The position numbers and the translations under genes are program-made. This document shows, piece by piece, positions 18,805-27,319 of a DNA stretch of 64,000 nucleotides. The notes under the pieces were generated by a model. The model was not told where the DNA came from. It did not search any database and worked only from the letters and a program-made list of their open reading frames with translations. How positions within the stretch are numbered: position 1 is the stretch's first letter; every line of letters begins with the position of its first letter. Source of the stretch: Leucobacter komagatae (GTDB lineage Bacteria; Actinomycetota; Actinomycetes; Actinomycetales; Microbacteriaceae); the NCBI RefSeq assembly GCF_006716085.1, contig NZ_VFON01000002.1:186001-250000 (forward strand), written 5' to 3'.

Positions 18805-19113
18805 TTAGAGCTTGATCTCGATGTTGACATCGGCCGGGAGATCGAGACGCATGAGCGAATCGACGGCCTTCGGGGTGGGATCGACGATGTCGATCAGGCG
18901 CTTGTGCGTGCGCTTCTCAAAGTGCTCGCGGCTGTCCTTGTACTTGTGCGGCGAACGGATCACAGCGATCACGTTCTTTTCCGTGGGGAGCGGCACGGGG
19001 CCGATCACGGTTGCGCCCGCGCGGGTGACCGTATCTACGATCTTGCGCGCTGAGCTATCAATGACCTCGTGGTCATACGACTTGAGTCGAATGCGGATCT
19101 TCTGTCCCGCCAT
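18805..19113 (-). CDS. rpsJ: 30S ribosomal protein S10
   Basis: 102 residues from ATG 19113: [27 protein letters not shown], the S10 start. The open frame extends upstream to 19338 but that part shows no S10 similarity. First gene of the S10 operon. S10 is also the NusE antitermination factor. A 278-nt leader upstream appears to be transcribed. Confidence 0.97.
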   Translation of the reverse strand: MAGQKIRIRLKSYDHEVIDSSARKIVDTVTRAGATVIGPVPLPTEKNVIAVIRSPHKYKDSREHFEKRTHKRLIDIVDPTPKAVDSLMRLDLPADVNIEIKL

Positions 19114-19397
19114 GACATCTCTACTTTCTACTTGCGTCGTACTTTCGGCTTGTGGCCGACAGCATTGGACGTCTTGCGTACCAGCGCCCGTGGCAGTACG
19201 GGCACCCTGAAGTGCCTTAGTGCTGGGTCTCTGTTCACCTATCAATTTCTGCACGCACCAAAACGACCGGACTCGCGTCTGGCCGCCCCTCGGCGTGCAG
19301 GCTGTGTTCGCTGCCCGCGGCCTCACCGCCCCGATCAAGTCGAGAGGTAATGCACAGCCTGGCAGTGATCCGCATGCACGGAGTACTGAACCTGTCT
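19114..19397 (-). promoter_or_regulatory. Long untranslated leader of the S10 operon
   Basis: No gene is seen between rpsJ and the predicted promoter. The leader RNA can form hairpins, for example GCCCGT pairing with ACGGGC about 80-100 bases before rpsJ. Long S10 leaders carry L4-dependent control in gammaproteobacteria; no recognised class can be assigned here. The rest of the gap to trmB (up to 19585) shows no gene. Confidence 0.45.
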
Positions 19398-19426
19398 ATT
19401 CTGACACAGGGATTCACGCCGTGCAA
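19398..19426 (-). promoter_or_regulatory. Predicted S10 operon promoter
   Basis: On the minus strand TTGCAC (19421-19426), a 17-bp spacer and CAGAAT (19398-19403). The -10 hexamer equals the one proposed for dxr. Transcription would start near 19391. Confidence 0.45.
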
Positions 19427-19585
19427 CCCGGGCGTGTCGCGTGTCGCGGCGCCCGAAAATTCCCCCTCCACAGCATCTGGGTTCAGCAGAAGGCATGCCC
19501 AAACTCGCGTGTTTAGGCATTACCTGCGCCGATCCAAGAGGCACTGCGCGGCGCACCCAGCACGCAGTACCCCAGAGCCCCTGGG

Positions 19586-20323
19586 CTAGACCCTGCGGTA
19601 GGTCAGGTCCCGGATGTCGCGACCCTTTTCAATGCCCTTGTTCTCAAACGCGGTGAGCACGCGGCCTTCATAACGGTCGGCCCAATCGCCCTCGAACGCC
19701 CGCTCAAACCCGGGGGCCTCGTCCATGACCACGCGCATGTGGTCGGCGTAGTTCTGCCAGTCGGTGCCGAGCCGCAGCACGCCGCCGGGCTTCAGCGCCC
19801 GGTGAGCGATGCGCGCGAAGTCCGCACTGATGAGCCGGCGCTTGTGGTGCTTGGCCTTCTTCCACGGGTCCGGGAAGAACACCCAAATCTCCGAGACCGA
19901 CCCTTCGGGCAGGTAGTGCTCGAGCAACTCCGGCGCGTTGACCTCGGCTAGGCGCAGGTTCGTGAGCCCTGCGTCGGCGGCGCGAATCACGGTCCTGGCG
20001 AGGCCAGCACGGAACACCTCGATCGCGAGGAAGTTGGTCTCGGGTCGGGCGGCCGCCGCTGACAGAATCTGGTGCCCCTGGCCCGAACCGACCTCGACAA
20101 TGAGCTCGGCCTCACGGCCGAAGATCTCAGCGGGGTCGCCCTTCTCGCCCTCGGCAACGCTCGTCGCCGCCGGCCCGTGGGCGATCTCGAGCAGGAAGTC
20201 GGCGCGCGATTCCTCCCACGCACGCTCCTGGGACGGCGTCATCCGGCCGCTGCGTCGCACAAACGACACGGGCTTATCGCGAAAGGTTGAGGGGTCAAAT
20301 GCTCTGCGGGGCTGGTCAGTCAC
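19586..20323 (-). CDS. trmB: tRNA (guanine-N7-)-methyltransferase
   Basis: 245 residues with the SAM site [15 protein letters not shown], the [15 protein letters not shown] motif that defines TrmB, and [11 protein letters not shown] near the end. It methylates G46 in the tRNA variable loop. GTG 20323 lacks a ribosome binding site but has TACCGT six bases upstream, so a leaderless mRNA is likely. Confidence 0.95.
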   Translation of the reverse strand: MTDQPRRAFDPSTFRDKPVSFVRRSGRMTPSQERAWEESRADFLLEIAHGPAATSVAEGEKGDPAEIFGREAELIVEVGSGQGHQILSAAAARPETNFLAIEVFRAGLARTVIRAADAGLTNLRLAEVNAPELLEHYLPEGSVSEIWVFFPDPWKKAKHHKRRLISADFARIAHRALKPGGVLRLGTDWQNYADHMRVVMDEAPGFERAFEGDWADRYEGRVLTAFENKGIEKGRDIRDLTYRRV

Positions 20324-20329
20324 CCGTCA

Positions 20330-20335
20330 ACGGTA
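20330..20335 (-). promoter_or_regulatory. -10 box, leaderless trmB
   Basis: TACCGT lies six bases before the GTG start on the minus strand. No -35 is obvious. Confidence 0.35.
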
Positions 20336-20442
20336 GCCGGGCGCCCCTGGGAGTGCAATTGCGGCACGAGAGTATCCGCCGCAGCGCGCGCTCCGGGACT
20401 ACGATGGAACGACATCATTGGAGCCACAAGGAGCGTGCTGAG

Positions 20443-20880
20443 ATGAAGCGGATTCTGCTGGTCAACGGACCGAACCTTAACCTGCTCGGCACGCGCGAGC
20501 CCGAGATCTACGGCAGCGACACCTTGAAGGACGTCGAGCGGCTCGTCATCCGCGTCGCGAAAGAGTACGGGATCGACGTGCGCGCGGTGCAGTCGAACCA
20601 CGAGGGCGAGCTCCTCGACGCGATCCACGAGGCGCGACACGACTGCTCTGCGATCATCATCAACCCGGCGGGGCTGACCCACACCTCTGTCGTGCTGCGC
20701 GACGCGCTCGCGGGCGTGCCGCTCCCGTTCGCCGAGATCCACATCTCAAACGTGTTCGCACGCGAGGAGTTCCGCCACCACTCGTTCCTCTCCCCCCTCG
20801 CAGAGTTTGTGATTACCGGCGCCGGCATTCAGGGCTACGAGTTCGCGGTGCGGCGCATCGCCGGCCTGCTCGCGCGTTAA
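20443..20880 (+). CDS. aroQ: Type II 3-dehydroquinate dehydratase
   Basis: 145 residues starting [23 protein letters not shown]. The catalytic Tyr is in EIYGSDTL, and the [26 protein letters not shown] and PFAEIHISN motifs complete the type II active site. It removes water from 3-dehydroquinate in the shikimate pathway; the family forms dodecamers. ATG 20443 follows AAGGAG at 20428-20433. The frame is open further upstream but only this start gives the family N-terminus. It is divergent from trmB and no other aro gene is nearby. Confidence 0.97.
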   Translation: MKRILLVNGPNLNLLGTREPEIYGSDTLKDVERLVIRVAKEYGIDVRAVQSNHEGELLDAIHEARHDCSAIIINPAGLTHTSVVLRDALAGVPLPFAEIHISNVFAREEFRHHSFLSPLAEFVITGAGIQGYEFAVRRIAGLLAR

Positions 20881-20910
20881 CCTCACGCAGGCTTCGTCCG
20901 CCAGCCGCGC

Positions 20911-21789
20911 CTAGGGCGCGGTCGGGAACACGTTGAACAGCGACGGGTTGTGCGCGTGCACGAGCACAGCGAACACCACGGCGTCGAACAAGAGGTGCAC
21001 CGTCACCACGTAGCTGAGTGAGCGCGTGCGCAGGAAGATGAACCCCTGAACGAGCGCGAACGGGATCGTGAGGAGCGGCCCCCAGGCCCGGTACCCGAGC
21101 TCCCACAGGAACGAGACAAACACCACCGCCTGGAGCGCGTTCGCGAGCCACACAGGGAAGTGCCGCAGCAGCACGGCGAACACCGTGCAGATGAAGAACA
21201 GCTCGTCCCAGATGCCGACGGCGCCAACCCCGACAAACAATCGTGCGATGAGGTCAGGGCTGTCCACCCGTGGCCAGTTCGCGTAGACGCCCGACGAGAT
21301 GAAGTAGTAGGGCAAGATCAGCCAACCGAGCACGAGCACGCCCGCGAGCCAACTCCAGTGCAGCCGACCCCAGCGTCGCCGGGGCGAGGCTCCACGCCAC
21401 GGGAAGCTCGTCGCCCTGTCGCGGTAGCCGAACCGCGATACAAGGTACGGCACGAGCACCGCGCCCCCGAGCGCGAGCGTGAACCGCAGCATCGCGAGGT
21501 TGTCGAGCTCGGCCGCGAGCGGAATCGTGCGCACGATGAGCAGCCCCAGCGCGATGAGCGAGAGGTCGCGCGTCAACGAGGGCGCGGCGGGAGCCTCCGC
21601 CACCGGCGAAGATCGGGGAGCGATCAGGATCCCGGCGCGCCTATCCGCCACCACCGCAACCAGGAGCCCGGCCGCGAGCAGCCCGGCCCCCAGCCAGGGC
21701 AGCTCGGCGACGAAGAACGCTGGCGCCGCGAGCACCACACAGATCGCGGCAGCAAGGCCGACGCCCAGACCCCGTGTCGTCACGCTCAT
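20911..21789 (-). CDS. CPBP-type intramembrane protein, degenerate motif 1
   Basis: 292 residues with about eight hydrophobic helices. The C-terminal half resembles CPBP/Abi intramembrane proteases: IWDELFFIC in place of the EExxxR motif 1, and VTVHLLFDAVV for the later His motif. The first Glu is Asp and the Arg is missing, so protease activity is doubtful. Substrate unknown. ATG 21789 has TACGCT six bases upstream and no Shine-Dalgarno. Confidence 0.6.
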   Translation of the reverse strand: MSVTTRGLGVGLAAAICVVLAAPAFFVAELPWLGAGLLAAGLLVAVVADRRAGILIAPRSSPVAEAPAAPSLTRDLSLIALGLLIVRTIPLAAELDNLAMLRFTLALGGAVLVPYLVSRFGYRDRATSFPWRGASPRRRWGRLHWSWLAGVLVLGWLILPYYFISSGVYANWPRVDSPDLIARLFVGVGAVGIWDELFFICTVFAVLLRHFPVWLANALQAVVFVSFLWELGYRAWGPLLTIPFALVQGFIFLRTRSLSYVVTVHLLFDAVVFAVLVHAHNPSLFNVFPTAP

Positions 21790-21795
21790 GCCACC

Positions 21796-21801
21796 AGCGT
21801 A
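21796..21801 (-). promoter_or_regulatory. -10 box, leaderless CPBP gene
   Basis: TACGCT six bases before ATG 21789 on the minus strand. The same hexamer and spacing occur at rip1 and at the second padR gene. Confidence 0.4.
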
Positions 21802-21826
21802 ACCGCTGCCCGCGGCCGCCTAGCGG

Positions 21827-22723
21827 CTACCCCCGCCCGCGACCCGCGACGACCGACGGCAGCCCCGCCGCGAGGAGCAGCCCGCCGATCCACCACCACA
21901 GCAGCATCAGGAAGCCGCCGTCAAGGAACGGGGCGGCCATCAGGATCGCGCCGGCGAGGGCGACGGCCGCCGCCGCGATCCTGCTCCCGAGCCCGAACCA
22001 CACGGCGACCGCGAGCAGCACGGCGAGCACTGCCCACGCGGCCCAGTCGAGTCCGAAGGTACCGTTGAAGCCCGCGATCCCCATCCACACGACCGGGAGC
22101 GCGACGACCGCCGCGCCCACCCAGCGCCAGGTCCGCGCCTCGCGCGGCCCGATCCCACGCGAGAGGCGCCACGGCGTGACCGCGGCGAGCCACAGGATGA
22201 GCAAAAGCGGCAGGTACTCGGCGACGGAGATGAGCGCCGCGGGAAGCACTGTGACGATAACGGCGAACGCCGTCACGGTCGCGGCGCTCGCCCAGGCGTA
22301 GGCGGGCCGGTACCGCGGCGGGAGCACGAGCCCGAGTGCGACGATCGCGATCGGGATCAGCGAGAGGAGCGCGGCCTGGCCGCCGCCGCGCATGAGGAAC
22401 CCGGAGAACGCCGCGGTGAGGATCGCGACCGCAAGGCCCGCGGCCTGCAACAGCCACGCTGCGCGGGCCGCCCGCTGCCAGTTCGTGTCTGCCCCCGTGG
22501 TCGCCGGGTCGAGCTCGGCGAGATACTGCGAGGCGAAGACTTCGGGGCCGCCGAGGCCCGCGAGCGCCTCTTCGACCGAACGCCCGCTGTCCTGCGCCTC
22601 AGCGACGTGCGCCCGGACGTCGTCAAGCGCGGCGCTCCGCATTGCCGCGGGCGCATCGCCGAGCGCTTCGCCGAGCGACCGGAGGTATGTCTCGACCTGC
22701 TTCGAGTGTGTCTGTGCATTCAT
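21827..22723 (-). CDS. HAAS-domain membrane protein, partner of PadR
   Basis: 298 residues. The first 70 residues (QVETYLRSLGEALGDAPAAMRSAALDDVRAHVAEA, then VEEALAGLGGPEVFASQYLAEL) form the small helical HAAS domain found in DUF1700-like proteins next to padR genes. About eight hydrophobic segments follow. It starts in the padR stop (ATGA overlap at 22720-22723). Such proteins are thought to relay or receive signals at the membrane; the role is not known. Confidence 0.75.
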   Translation of the reverse strand: MNAQTHSKQVETYLRSLGEALGDAPAAMRSAALDDVRAHVAEAQDSGRSVEEALAGLGGPEVFASQYLAELDPATTGADTNWQRAARAAWLLQAAGLAVAILTAAFSGFLMRGGGQAALLSLIPIAIVALGLVLPPRYRPAYAWASAATVTAFAVIVTVLPAALISVAEYLPLLLILWLAAVTPWRLSRGIGPREARTWRWVGAAVVALPVVWMGIAGFNGTFGLDWAAWAVLAVLLAVAVWFGLGSRIAAAAVALAGAILMAAPFLDGGFLMLLWWWIGGLLLAAGLPSVVAGRGRG

Positions 22724-23121
22724 GAGGTCTCCTTGGTGTCTGTACCGGGCTGATGATCCGCCACCTGCCCGGGCGGCTGGGCGGCGGCGATGAGCGATTC
22801 CACCTCGCCCGCGATCCCGCCCCACACGGTGGCAAAGACCGCGAGCAGCTCACGGCCCCGCGCGGTGATCGCGTAGTACCGCCGGGGGCGGGTGCCGCCC
22901 GTGTCTTCGGGTTGCTCCCACCTGGTCTCGACCGCGCCCGCCTCGCGCATCCGCGCGAGCAGCGGATAGAGACTGCCCTCGCTCGCGCTCAGGCCGCGAT
23001 CCATGAGGGCGCCCGCGAGCTCGAGGCCGTACATGTCGCGGCCCGAAAGCAGCGCGAGCACGCAGTACTCGAGCACCCCCTTGCGGAGGTTTGTGGCTAT
23101 TCGCTCGGCCTGTGATTCCAT
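22720..23121 (-). CDS. PadR-family transcriptional regulator (PadR-1)
   Basis: 133 residues with a winged helix: LRKGVLEYCVLALLSGRDMYGLELAGALMDRG, then SEGSLYPLLARMREAGAVE and RRYYAITARGRELL, the PadR signature. PadR proteins are dimeric repressors that often control their own gene and adjacent transporters. ATG 23121 sits 7 bases after a -10 box. It is coupled to the HAAS gene and divergent from the UvrA-like gene over 81 bases, so it may control both. Confidence 0.88.
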   Translation of the reverse strand: MESQAERIATNLRKGVLEYCVLALLSGRDMYGLELAGALMDRGLSASEGSLYPLLARMREAGAVETRWEQPEDTGGTRPRRYYAITARGRELLAVFATVWGGIAGEVESLIAAAQPPGQVADHQPGTDTKETS

Positions 23122-23128
23122 GACACCG

Positions 23129-23156
23129 ACTATACCTTGCGTAACAAGTATTGCAA
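23129..23156 (-). promoter_or_regulatory. Promoter of PadR-1, leaderless, with possible operator
   Basis: TTGCAA (23151-23156), a 16-bp spacer and TATAGT (23129-23134), seven bases from ATG 23121. The spacer holds the inverted repeat CTTGCGTAACAAG, a possible PadR site for autoregulation. Confidence 0.55.
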
Positions 23157-23202
23157 TGCATGAACAAGTTTTTCTGTGCTCACAATTGCGGAGGACTACG
23201 CT

Positions 23203-25608
23203 GTGCGTATGAGCACTGAGGCAGCCACCCATCCAGCTGATTCCCACGACCGTATTCGCGTCTATGGCGCCCGCGAAAACAACCTCAAGGACGTGAGCGT
23301 CGAGCTCCCGAAGCGGCGGCTCACGGCATTCACCGGAGTCTCCGGCTCGGGCAAGAGCTCGCTCGTCTTCGCGACGATCGCGGCTGAGTCCCAGCGACTC
23401 ATCAATGAGACGTACTCCACGTTCGTGCAGGGCTTCATGCCCACCCTTGCCCGCCCCGACGTCGACCTACTTGACGGGGTGACCACCGCGATCCTCGTCG
23501 ATCAGCAGCGCATGGGCGCCGACCCGCGCTCCACCGTCGGCACCGCGACCGACGCGAACGCGATGCTGCGCATCCTTTTCAGCCGCCTCGGCACACCGCA
23601 CATCGGCCCCGCGAAGGCATTCTCCTTCAACGTGGCCTCGATCTCGGGTGCCGGCGCGGTCACCGTCGAGAAGGGCGGCCGCACCACGAAGGAGCGCCGC
23701 TCGTTCAACATCATTGGCGGCATGTGCCCGCGCTGCGAGGGCCGCGGGAAAGTGAGCGACTTCGACCTCACCGCGCTCTACGACGCGTCGAAGACACTCA
23801 ACGAGGGCGCCCTCACCATCCCCGGCTACTCGATGGATGGCTGGTACGGGCGCATCTTCGGCGGAAACGACTTCTTCGACGCTGACACCCCGATCAAGGA
23901 TTTCACCGAGAAGCAGCTCAACGCCCTCCTCTACAAAGAGCCGACGAAGATCAAGGTCGACGGCATCAACGTGACCTACGAGGGGCTCATCCCGAAAATT
24001 CAGAAATCGATGCTCTCGAAAGACCGCGAGGCGATGCAGCCGCACATCCGCGCGTTCGTCGACCGGGCGATCACCTTTGACACCTGCCCCGAGTGTGAGG
24101 GCACCCGGCTCACCGAGCTCGCGCGCTCATCGAAGATCAAGGGCATCTCGATTGCCGACGCGTGCATGATGCAGATCTCGGACCTCGCAGAGTGGGTGCG
24201 GGGCGTCGACGACGCGTCTGTGGCGCCGCTCCTCGCGAACCTCCGCGACACCCTCGACTCGTTCGTCGAGATCGGACTCGGGTACCTCTCGCTCGACCGG
24301 CCCGCCGGCACGCTCTCGGGCGGTGAGTCGCAGCGCACGAAGATGATCCGCCACCTGGGGTCGAGCCTCACCGACGTGACGTACATCTTCGACGAGCCAT
24401 CGATCGGGCTCCACCCCCACGACATCCAGCGCATGAACGGCCTGCTCCTCAGGCTGCGCGACAAGGGCAACACTGTGCTGGTCGTCGAGCACAAGCCCGA
24501 GATGATCAAGATCGCCGACCACGTCGTCGACCTCGGCCCCGCGGCTGGCGCAGCGGGTGGCGAGATTTGCTTCGAGGGCACGGTCGACGAGCTCGCGGCC
24601 TCTGACACCGTCACCGGCAGGCACTTCGGCGACCGCGCCTCCCTGAAGGATTCGGTGCGCGAGGCGACCGGCGCGATCGAAGTGCGCGGGGCAAACCGCA
24701 ACAACCTCCGCGACGTCGATGTCGACGTGCCGCTCGGCGTGCTGTGCGCGATCACGGGCGTTGCCGGCTCTGGCAAGTCTTCGCTTATCCACGGCTACGT
24801 ATCGGGCAGGGAGGGCGTCATCGCGGTCGATCAGTCCCCCATCAAGGGATCCCGCAGGTCGAACCCCGCCACGTACACGGGGGTGCTCGACCCGATCCGC
24901 ACCGCGTTTGCGAAGGCGAACGGCGTGAAACCGGCGCTGTTCTCGGCGAACTCCGAGGGCGCGTGCCCGGTCTGCAAGGGCGCCGGCGTCATCTACACCG
25001 ACCTCGTCGTCATGGCTGGCGTTGCGACCCCGTGCGACGAGTGCGAGGGTCGGCGCTACCAGGCTGAGGTACTGCAGTACCGTCTCGGTGGGAGCGAGGA
25101 CGAAGGCGGCAAGAACATCGCCGAGCTGCTCGAGATGTCAATCACCGACGCCCACTCGTTCCTGTCCGGGGACTCCCCTGCGGGCGCGAGTGCGAAGGTG
25201 CCGAAGGCCGCGAAGATCCTCGCACGCCTCGTCGACGTCGGGGTCGGCTACCTCACGCTCGGCCAGCCCCTCACCACGCTCTCCGGCGGTGAGCGCCAGC
25301 GCGTGAAGCTCGCGATCGCGATGGCGGAAGACGCGGGCGTGTACGTGCTCGACGAGCCAACGACGGGCCTGCACCTCGCCGACGTCGAGCAGCTGCTCGG
25401 CGTGCTCGACAGGCTCGTCGACTCGGGCAAGAGCGTCGTCGTCATCGAACATCACCAGGCTGTCATGGCCCACGCCGACTGGATCATCGACATCGGGCCC
25501 GGGGCGGGCCAAGACGGTGGCACCGTGGTCTTCGAGGGGACGCCCGCAGCCCTGGTGGCTGCGAAGTCGACCCTCACCGGCGAGCACCTCGCGGAGTACG
25601 TGCGGTAG
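23203..25608 (+). CDS. UvrA-like excinuclease ABC ATPase paralogue (DrrC/UvrA2 type)
   Basis: About 800 residues, shorter than the roughly 950 of housekeeping UvrA. It has two ABC modules: Walker A GVSGSGKSS and GVAGSGKSS, signatures LSGGESQR and LSGGERQR, and Walker B IFDEPSIGLHP and VLDEPTTGLHL. Zinc cysteines CPRCEG, CPECEG, CPVCKG and CDECEG are present. Short UvrA-like proteins such as Streptomyces DrrC protect against DNA-intercalating drugs; that role here is inferred. GTG 23203 lies 8 bases after GGAGG (23190-23194); ATG 23209, two codons later, is the alternative. Divergent from PadR-1. Confidence 0.85.
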   Translation: MRMSTEAATHPADSHDRIRVYGARENNLKDVSVELPKRRLTAFTGVSGSGKSSLVFATIAAESQRLINETYSTFVQGFMPTLARPDVDLLDGVTTAILVDQQRMGADPRSTVGTATDANAMLRILFSRLGTPHIGPAKAFSFNVASISGAGAVTVEKGGRTTKERRSFNIIGGMCPRCEGRGKVSDFDLTALYDASKTLNEGALTIPGYSMDGWYGRIFGGNDFFDADTPIKDFTEKQLNALLYKEPTKIKVDGINVTYEGLIPKIQKSMLSKDREAMQPHIRAFVDRAITFDTCPECEGTRLTELARSSKIKGISIADACMMQISDLAEWVRGVDDASVAPLLANLRDTLDSFVEIGLGYLSLDRPAGTLSGGESQRTKMIRHLGSSLTDVTYIFDEPSIGLHPHDIQRMNGLLLRLRDKGNTVLVVEHKPEMIKIADHVVDLGPAAGAAGGEICFEGTVDELAASDTVTGRHFGDRASLKDSVREATGAIEVRGANRNNLRDVDVDVPLGVLCAITGVAGSGKSSLIHGYVSGREGVIAVDQSPIKGSRRSNPATYTGVLDPIRTAFAKANGVKPALFSANSEGACPVCKGAGVIYTDLVVMAGVATPCDECEGRRYQAEVLQYRLGGSEDEGGKNIAELLEMSITDAHSFLSGDSPAGASAKVPKAAKILARLVDVGVGYLTLGQPLTTLSGGERQRVKLAIAMAEDAGVYVLDEPTTGLHLADVEQLLGVLDRLVDSGKSVVVIEHHQAVMAHADWIIDIGPGAGQDGGTVVFEGTPAALVAAKSTLTGEHLAEYVR

Positions 25609-25643
25609 GCACGGGGCGCGCCGGGCTCCCCGGGCCCGGCTCC

Positions 25644-25678
25644 GGGGCTCGGGGCTCAGGGCTCGGGGCTCGGGGCTC
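25644..25678. repeat. Five tandem 7-bp units GGGGCTC
   Basis: Units at 25644, 25651, 25658 (AGGGCTC), 25665 and 25672 in the gap downstream of the UvrA-like gene. Noncoding, very GC rich. Confidence 0.8.
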
Positions 25679-25714
25679 GGCGCCCCGCGGTGACTCCCCG
25701 CGCCCCATGTCCCT

Positions 25715-25771
25715 CAATTTCTCCAATGCGCGTCATTTTCCCCCGGAATTAGGGGTGCACCGGATTATTTG
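25715..25771 (+). repeat. Dispersed palindromic element, copy B
   Basis: 57 bp that align without gaps to the reverse complement of 55127-55183, about 42 of 57 identical by eye. Shared blocks include GCGCG, CCCCGG and GATTATTTG. The element is itself an imperfect palindrome. It overlaps the last codons of the TraR/DksA-like gene (stop at 25765). Confidence 0.7.
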
Positions 25772-26208
25772 GGTGGGAGGTGGTGGCGTCGACTCGCGCA
25801 CGGCACGCAGCGCGTCGCGAACGGGCGCACCTCGAGCCGCTCCACGGGAATGGGATCGCCACAGCTTTCGCATACCCCGTAGCTGCCGGCCGCCCAGCGC
25901 TCGAGCGCGGCATCGACCTCCGAGAGTTCACCACGCGCGGCGTCCGCGAGGCCGCTGAGCCTTGACCACTCAGACGAGAGCGTCACGCCCTCGGGGTCGT
26001 GCTCGTCGTCATCGTTCGAGGATTCGCGACTGCGCACGAGCTCGGCGAGCGTGCGCTCAAGCTCGCTGGCGCGCCCCGCGACCTCGAGCCGGGCCGCCTC
26101 AAGCAGCGCTAGCAGCCGCGGGTCAGCAGCACCAGCGCCGCCAGCACCAACAGCACCAACAGCACCAGCAGCGCCGTCAGCACCAGCAGCACCAGCAGCC
26201 GCGCCCAC
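25765..26208 (-). CDS. TraR/DksA-type zinc-finger protein with repetitive Gly-Ala N-terminus
   Basis: 147 residues. Residues 1-28 are only Gly, Ala, Val and one Asp, encoded by 9-bp repeats. A coiled coil follows (about 30-105), then the C4 zinc finger YGVCESCGDPIPVERLEVRPFATRCVPC with Cys113, Cys116, Cys134 and Cys137, as in DksA/TraR proteins that enter the RNA polymerase secondary channel. The start is GTG 26208, two bases after the stop of the LOG gene, so the two are co-transcribed. Whether the Gly-Ala part is translated from this GTG is uncertain, but no other start is present before the coiled coil. Confidence 0.75.
   Translation of the reverse strand: MGAAAGAAGADGAAGAVGAVGAGGAGAADPRLLALLEAARLEVAGRASELERTLAELVRSRESSNDDDEHDPEGVTLSSEWSRLSGLADAARGELSEVDAALERWAAGSYGVCESCGDPIPVERLEVRPFATRCVPCASRRHHLPPK
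26142..26195. repeat. Six tandem 9-bp units inside the TraR/DksA-like gene
   Basis: Units CAGCACCAA or CAGCACCAG (plus strand), one degenerate (CAGCGCCGT), run from 26142 to 26195. They encode Gly/Ala/Val triplets at the protein start. Unit number could vary between strains without breaking the frame. Confidence 0.8.
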
Positions 26209-26210
26209 GA

Positions 26211-27272
26211 CTACGCCTCCGCAGACGGGTCGACCGGAGCCTTCTCGTTCAACGCCCGGATCAGCCGGTACAGCTCACCAATCGCATGCGGCCGAGGCAC
26301 GAGGCGAACCCGCGCAAGGCCCGCGCGCTCAGCCCCCTCCTCCGGGTACGGCTCAGTCAGGGCGATCTCGCCCGCGGCGAGCATGTACCCGAAGCGTTCG
26401 TTGAGCTCCGCGAGCCGTTCCGCGGTCGGCGCGGTCTTCACATACAGCAGCAGCGCATCGCGCTCACCGGGCGTGTGCGAGGGGAACCAGCGCAGGTCGA
26501 CGTAGTTGCTCCAGAACTCGTGGACATGCTCGACCGCCGCCGCCGCGGAATCAGTGATGAGTACCCGGTCGAGGTCTCCCGGCGTGACGTAGCCGCCGCG
26601 CTCGAGCTCGTCCACCACGAAGCCTTTGAAACTCTCCCAGTAGGTGCCGCCGGGCCGGTCAAGCAGCACGATCGGCACGGGCACCATCTTGCCCGTCTGC
26701 TGCAGCGTCAGCAGCTCGAACGTCTCATCCATCGTGCCGAACCCGCCGGGCAGGCAGATGAACGCGCTGGACTCTTTCACCAGCATGAGCTTGCGCGTGA
26801 AGAAGTACTTCATCGCCACGTGGCGTTCGTCGTTCGCGACGAACGCGTTCGGCTCTTCCTCGAACGGCAGCCTGATGGAGACCCCAAGCGAGTGCTCCGC
26901 CCCGGCCCCGATGGCCGCGGCCTCCATGATGCCCGGGCCGGCGCCGGTGACCACCATCCAGTTGTCTTCGGACAGCTCACGCGCGCTCTCCTGCGCTGCC
27001 GCGTAGAGCAGGTCCCCCGGCTTCGTGCGGGCGGAGCCGAAGATCGTCGCCTTGCGAACGCCCGCGTACGGGGCAAACAGGGCGAACGCGTGGCGCATCT
27101 CTTCGAGCGCCGCCGATGAGATCTTCAGGTCGAGGCGCGAAGCGCCGTCTGCCGCGAGGCCCAGGCCAGTCTTGATGATGCGGCGCACGAGCGCGCGCTG
27201 GCCGGTCACCCCCGCCGACCTGAGCAGCTCATCGAGTGCCTCGTCCGTGTGCGTGTTCTCTGGGGCTGTCAT
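26211..27272 (-). CDS. LOG-family protein (TIGR00730 type)
   Basis: 353 residues. The Rossmann-like core has ATIFGSARTKPGD, VVTGAGPGIMEAAAIGAG and the phosphoribohydrolase motif LPGGFGTMDETFE. LOG enzymes release cytokinin bases or AMP-derived adenine from nucleoside monophosphates; many bacterial members lack a proven role. The protein is longer than minimal LOGs, with extra N- and C-terminal parts. ATG 27272 has TAGACT six bases upstream and no Shine-Dalgarno. It heads an operon with the TraR/DksA-like gene. Confidence 0.85.
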   Translation of the reverse strand: MTAPENTHTDEALDELLRSAGVTGQRALVRRIIKTGLGLAADGASRLDLKISSAALEEMRHAFALFAPYAGVRKATIFGSARTKPGDLLYAAAQESARELSEDNWMVVTGAGPGIMEAAAIGAGAEHSLGVSIRLPFEEEPNAFVANDERHVAMKYFFTRKLMLVKESSAFICLPGGFGTMDETFELLTLQQTGKMVPVPIVLLDRPGGTYWESFKGFVVDELERGGYVTPGDLDRVLITDSAAAAVEHVHEFWSNYVDLRWFPSHTPGERDALLLYVKTAPTAERLAELNERFGYMLAAGEIALTEPYPEEGAERAGLARVRLVPRPHAIGELYRLIRALNEKAPVDPSAEA

Positions 27273-27278
27273 GCCCCC

Positions 27279-27284
27279 AGTCTA
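27279..27284 (-). promoter_or_regulatory. -10 box, leaderless LOG gene
   Basis: TAGACT six bases before ATG 27272 on the minus strand, within a 47-bp divergent gap. Confidence 0.4.
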
Positions 27285-27307
27285 GGAGTTCGCGGGGGTC
27301 AAAGCGC

Positions 27308-27313
27308 TAGGCT
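27308..27313 (+). promoter_or_regulatory. -10 box, leaderless RNB gene
   Basis: TAGGCT six bases before ATG 27320. The same hexamer serves the SoxR-controlled MFS gene. Confidence 0.4.
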
Positions 27314-27319
27314 ACGAGC

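Noticed and set aside
20911..21789. An active CPBP protease or bacteriocin immunity system
   Set aside because: The EExxxR motif is broken and there is no bacteriocin-like small gene nearby.
26142..26195. Reading the 9-bp repeats as a CRISPR-like array
   Set aside because: Units are contiguous without spacers, in frame inside a gene, and no cas gene is near.
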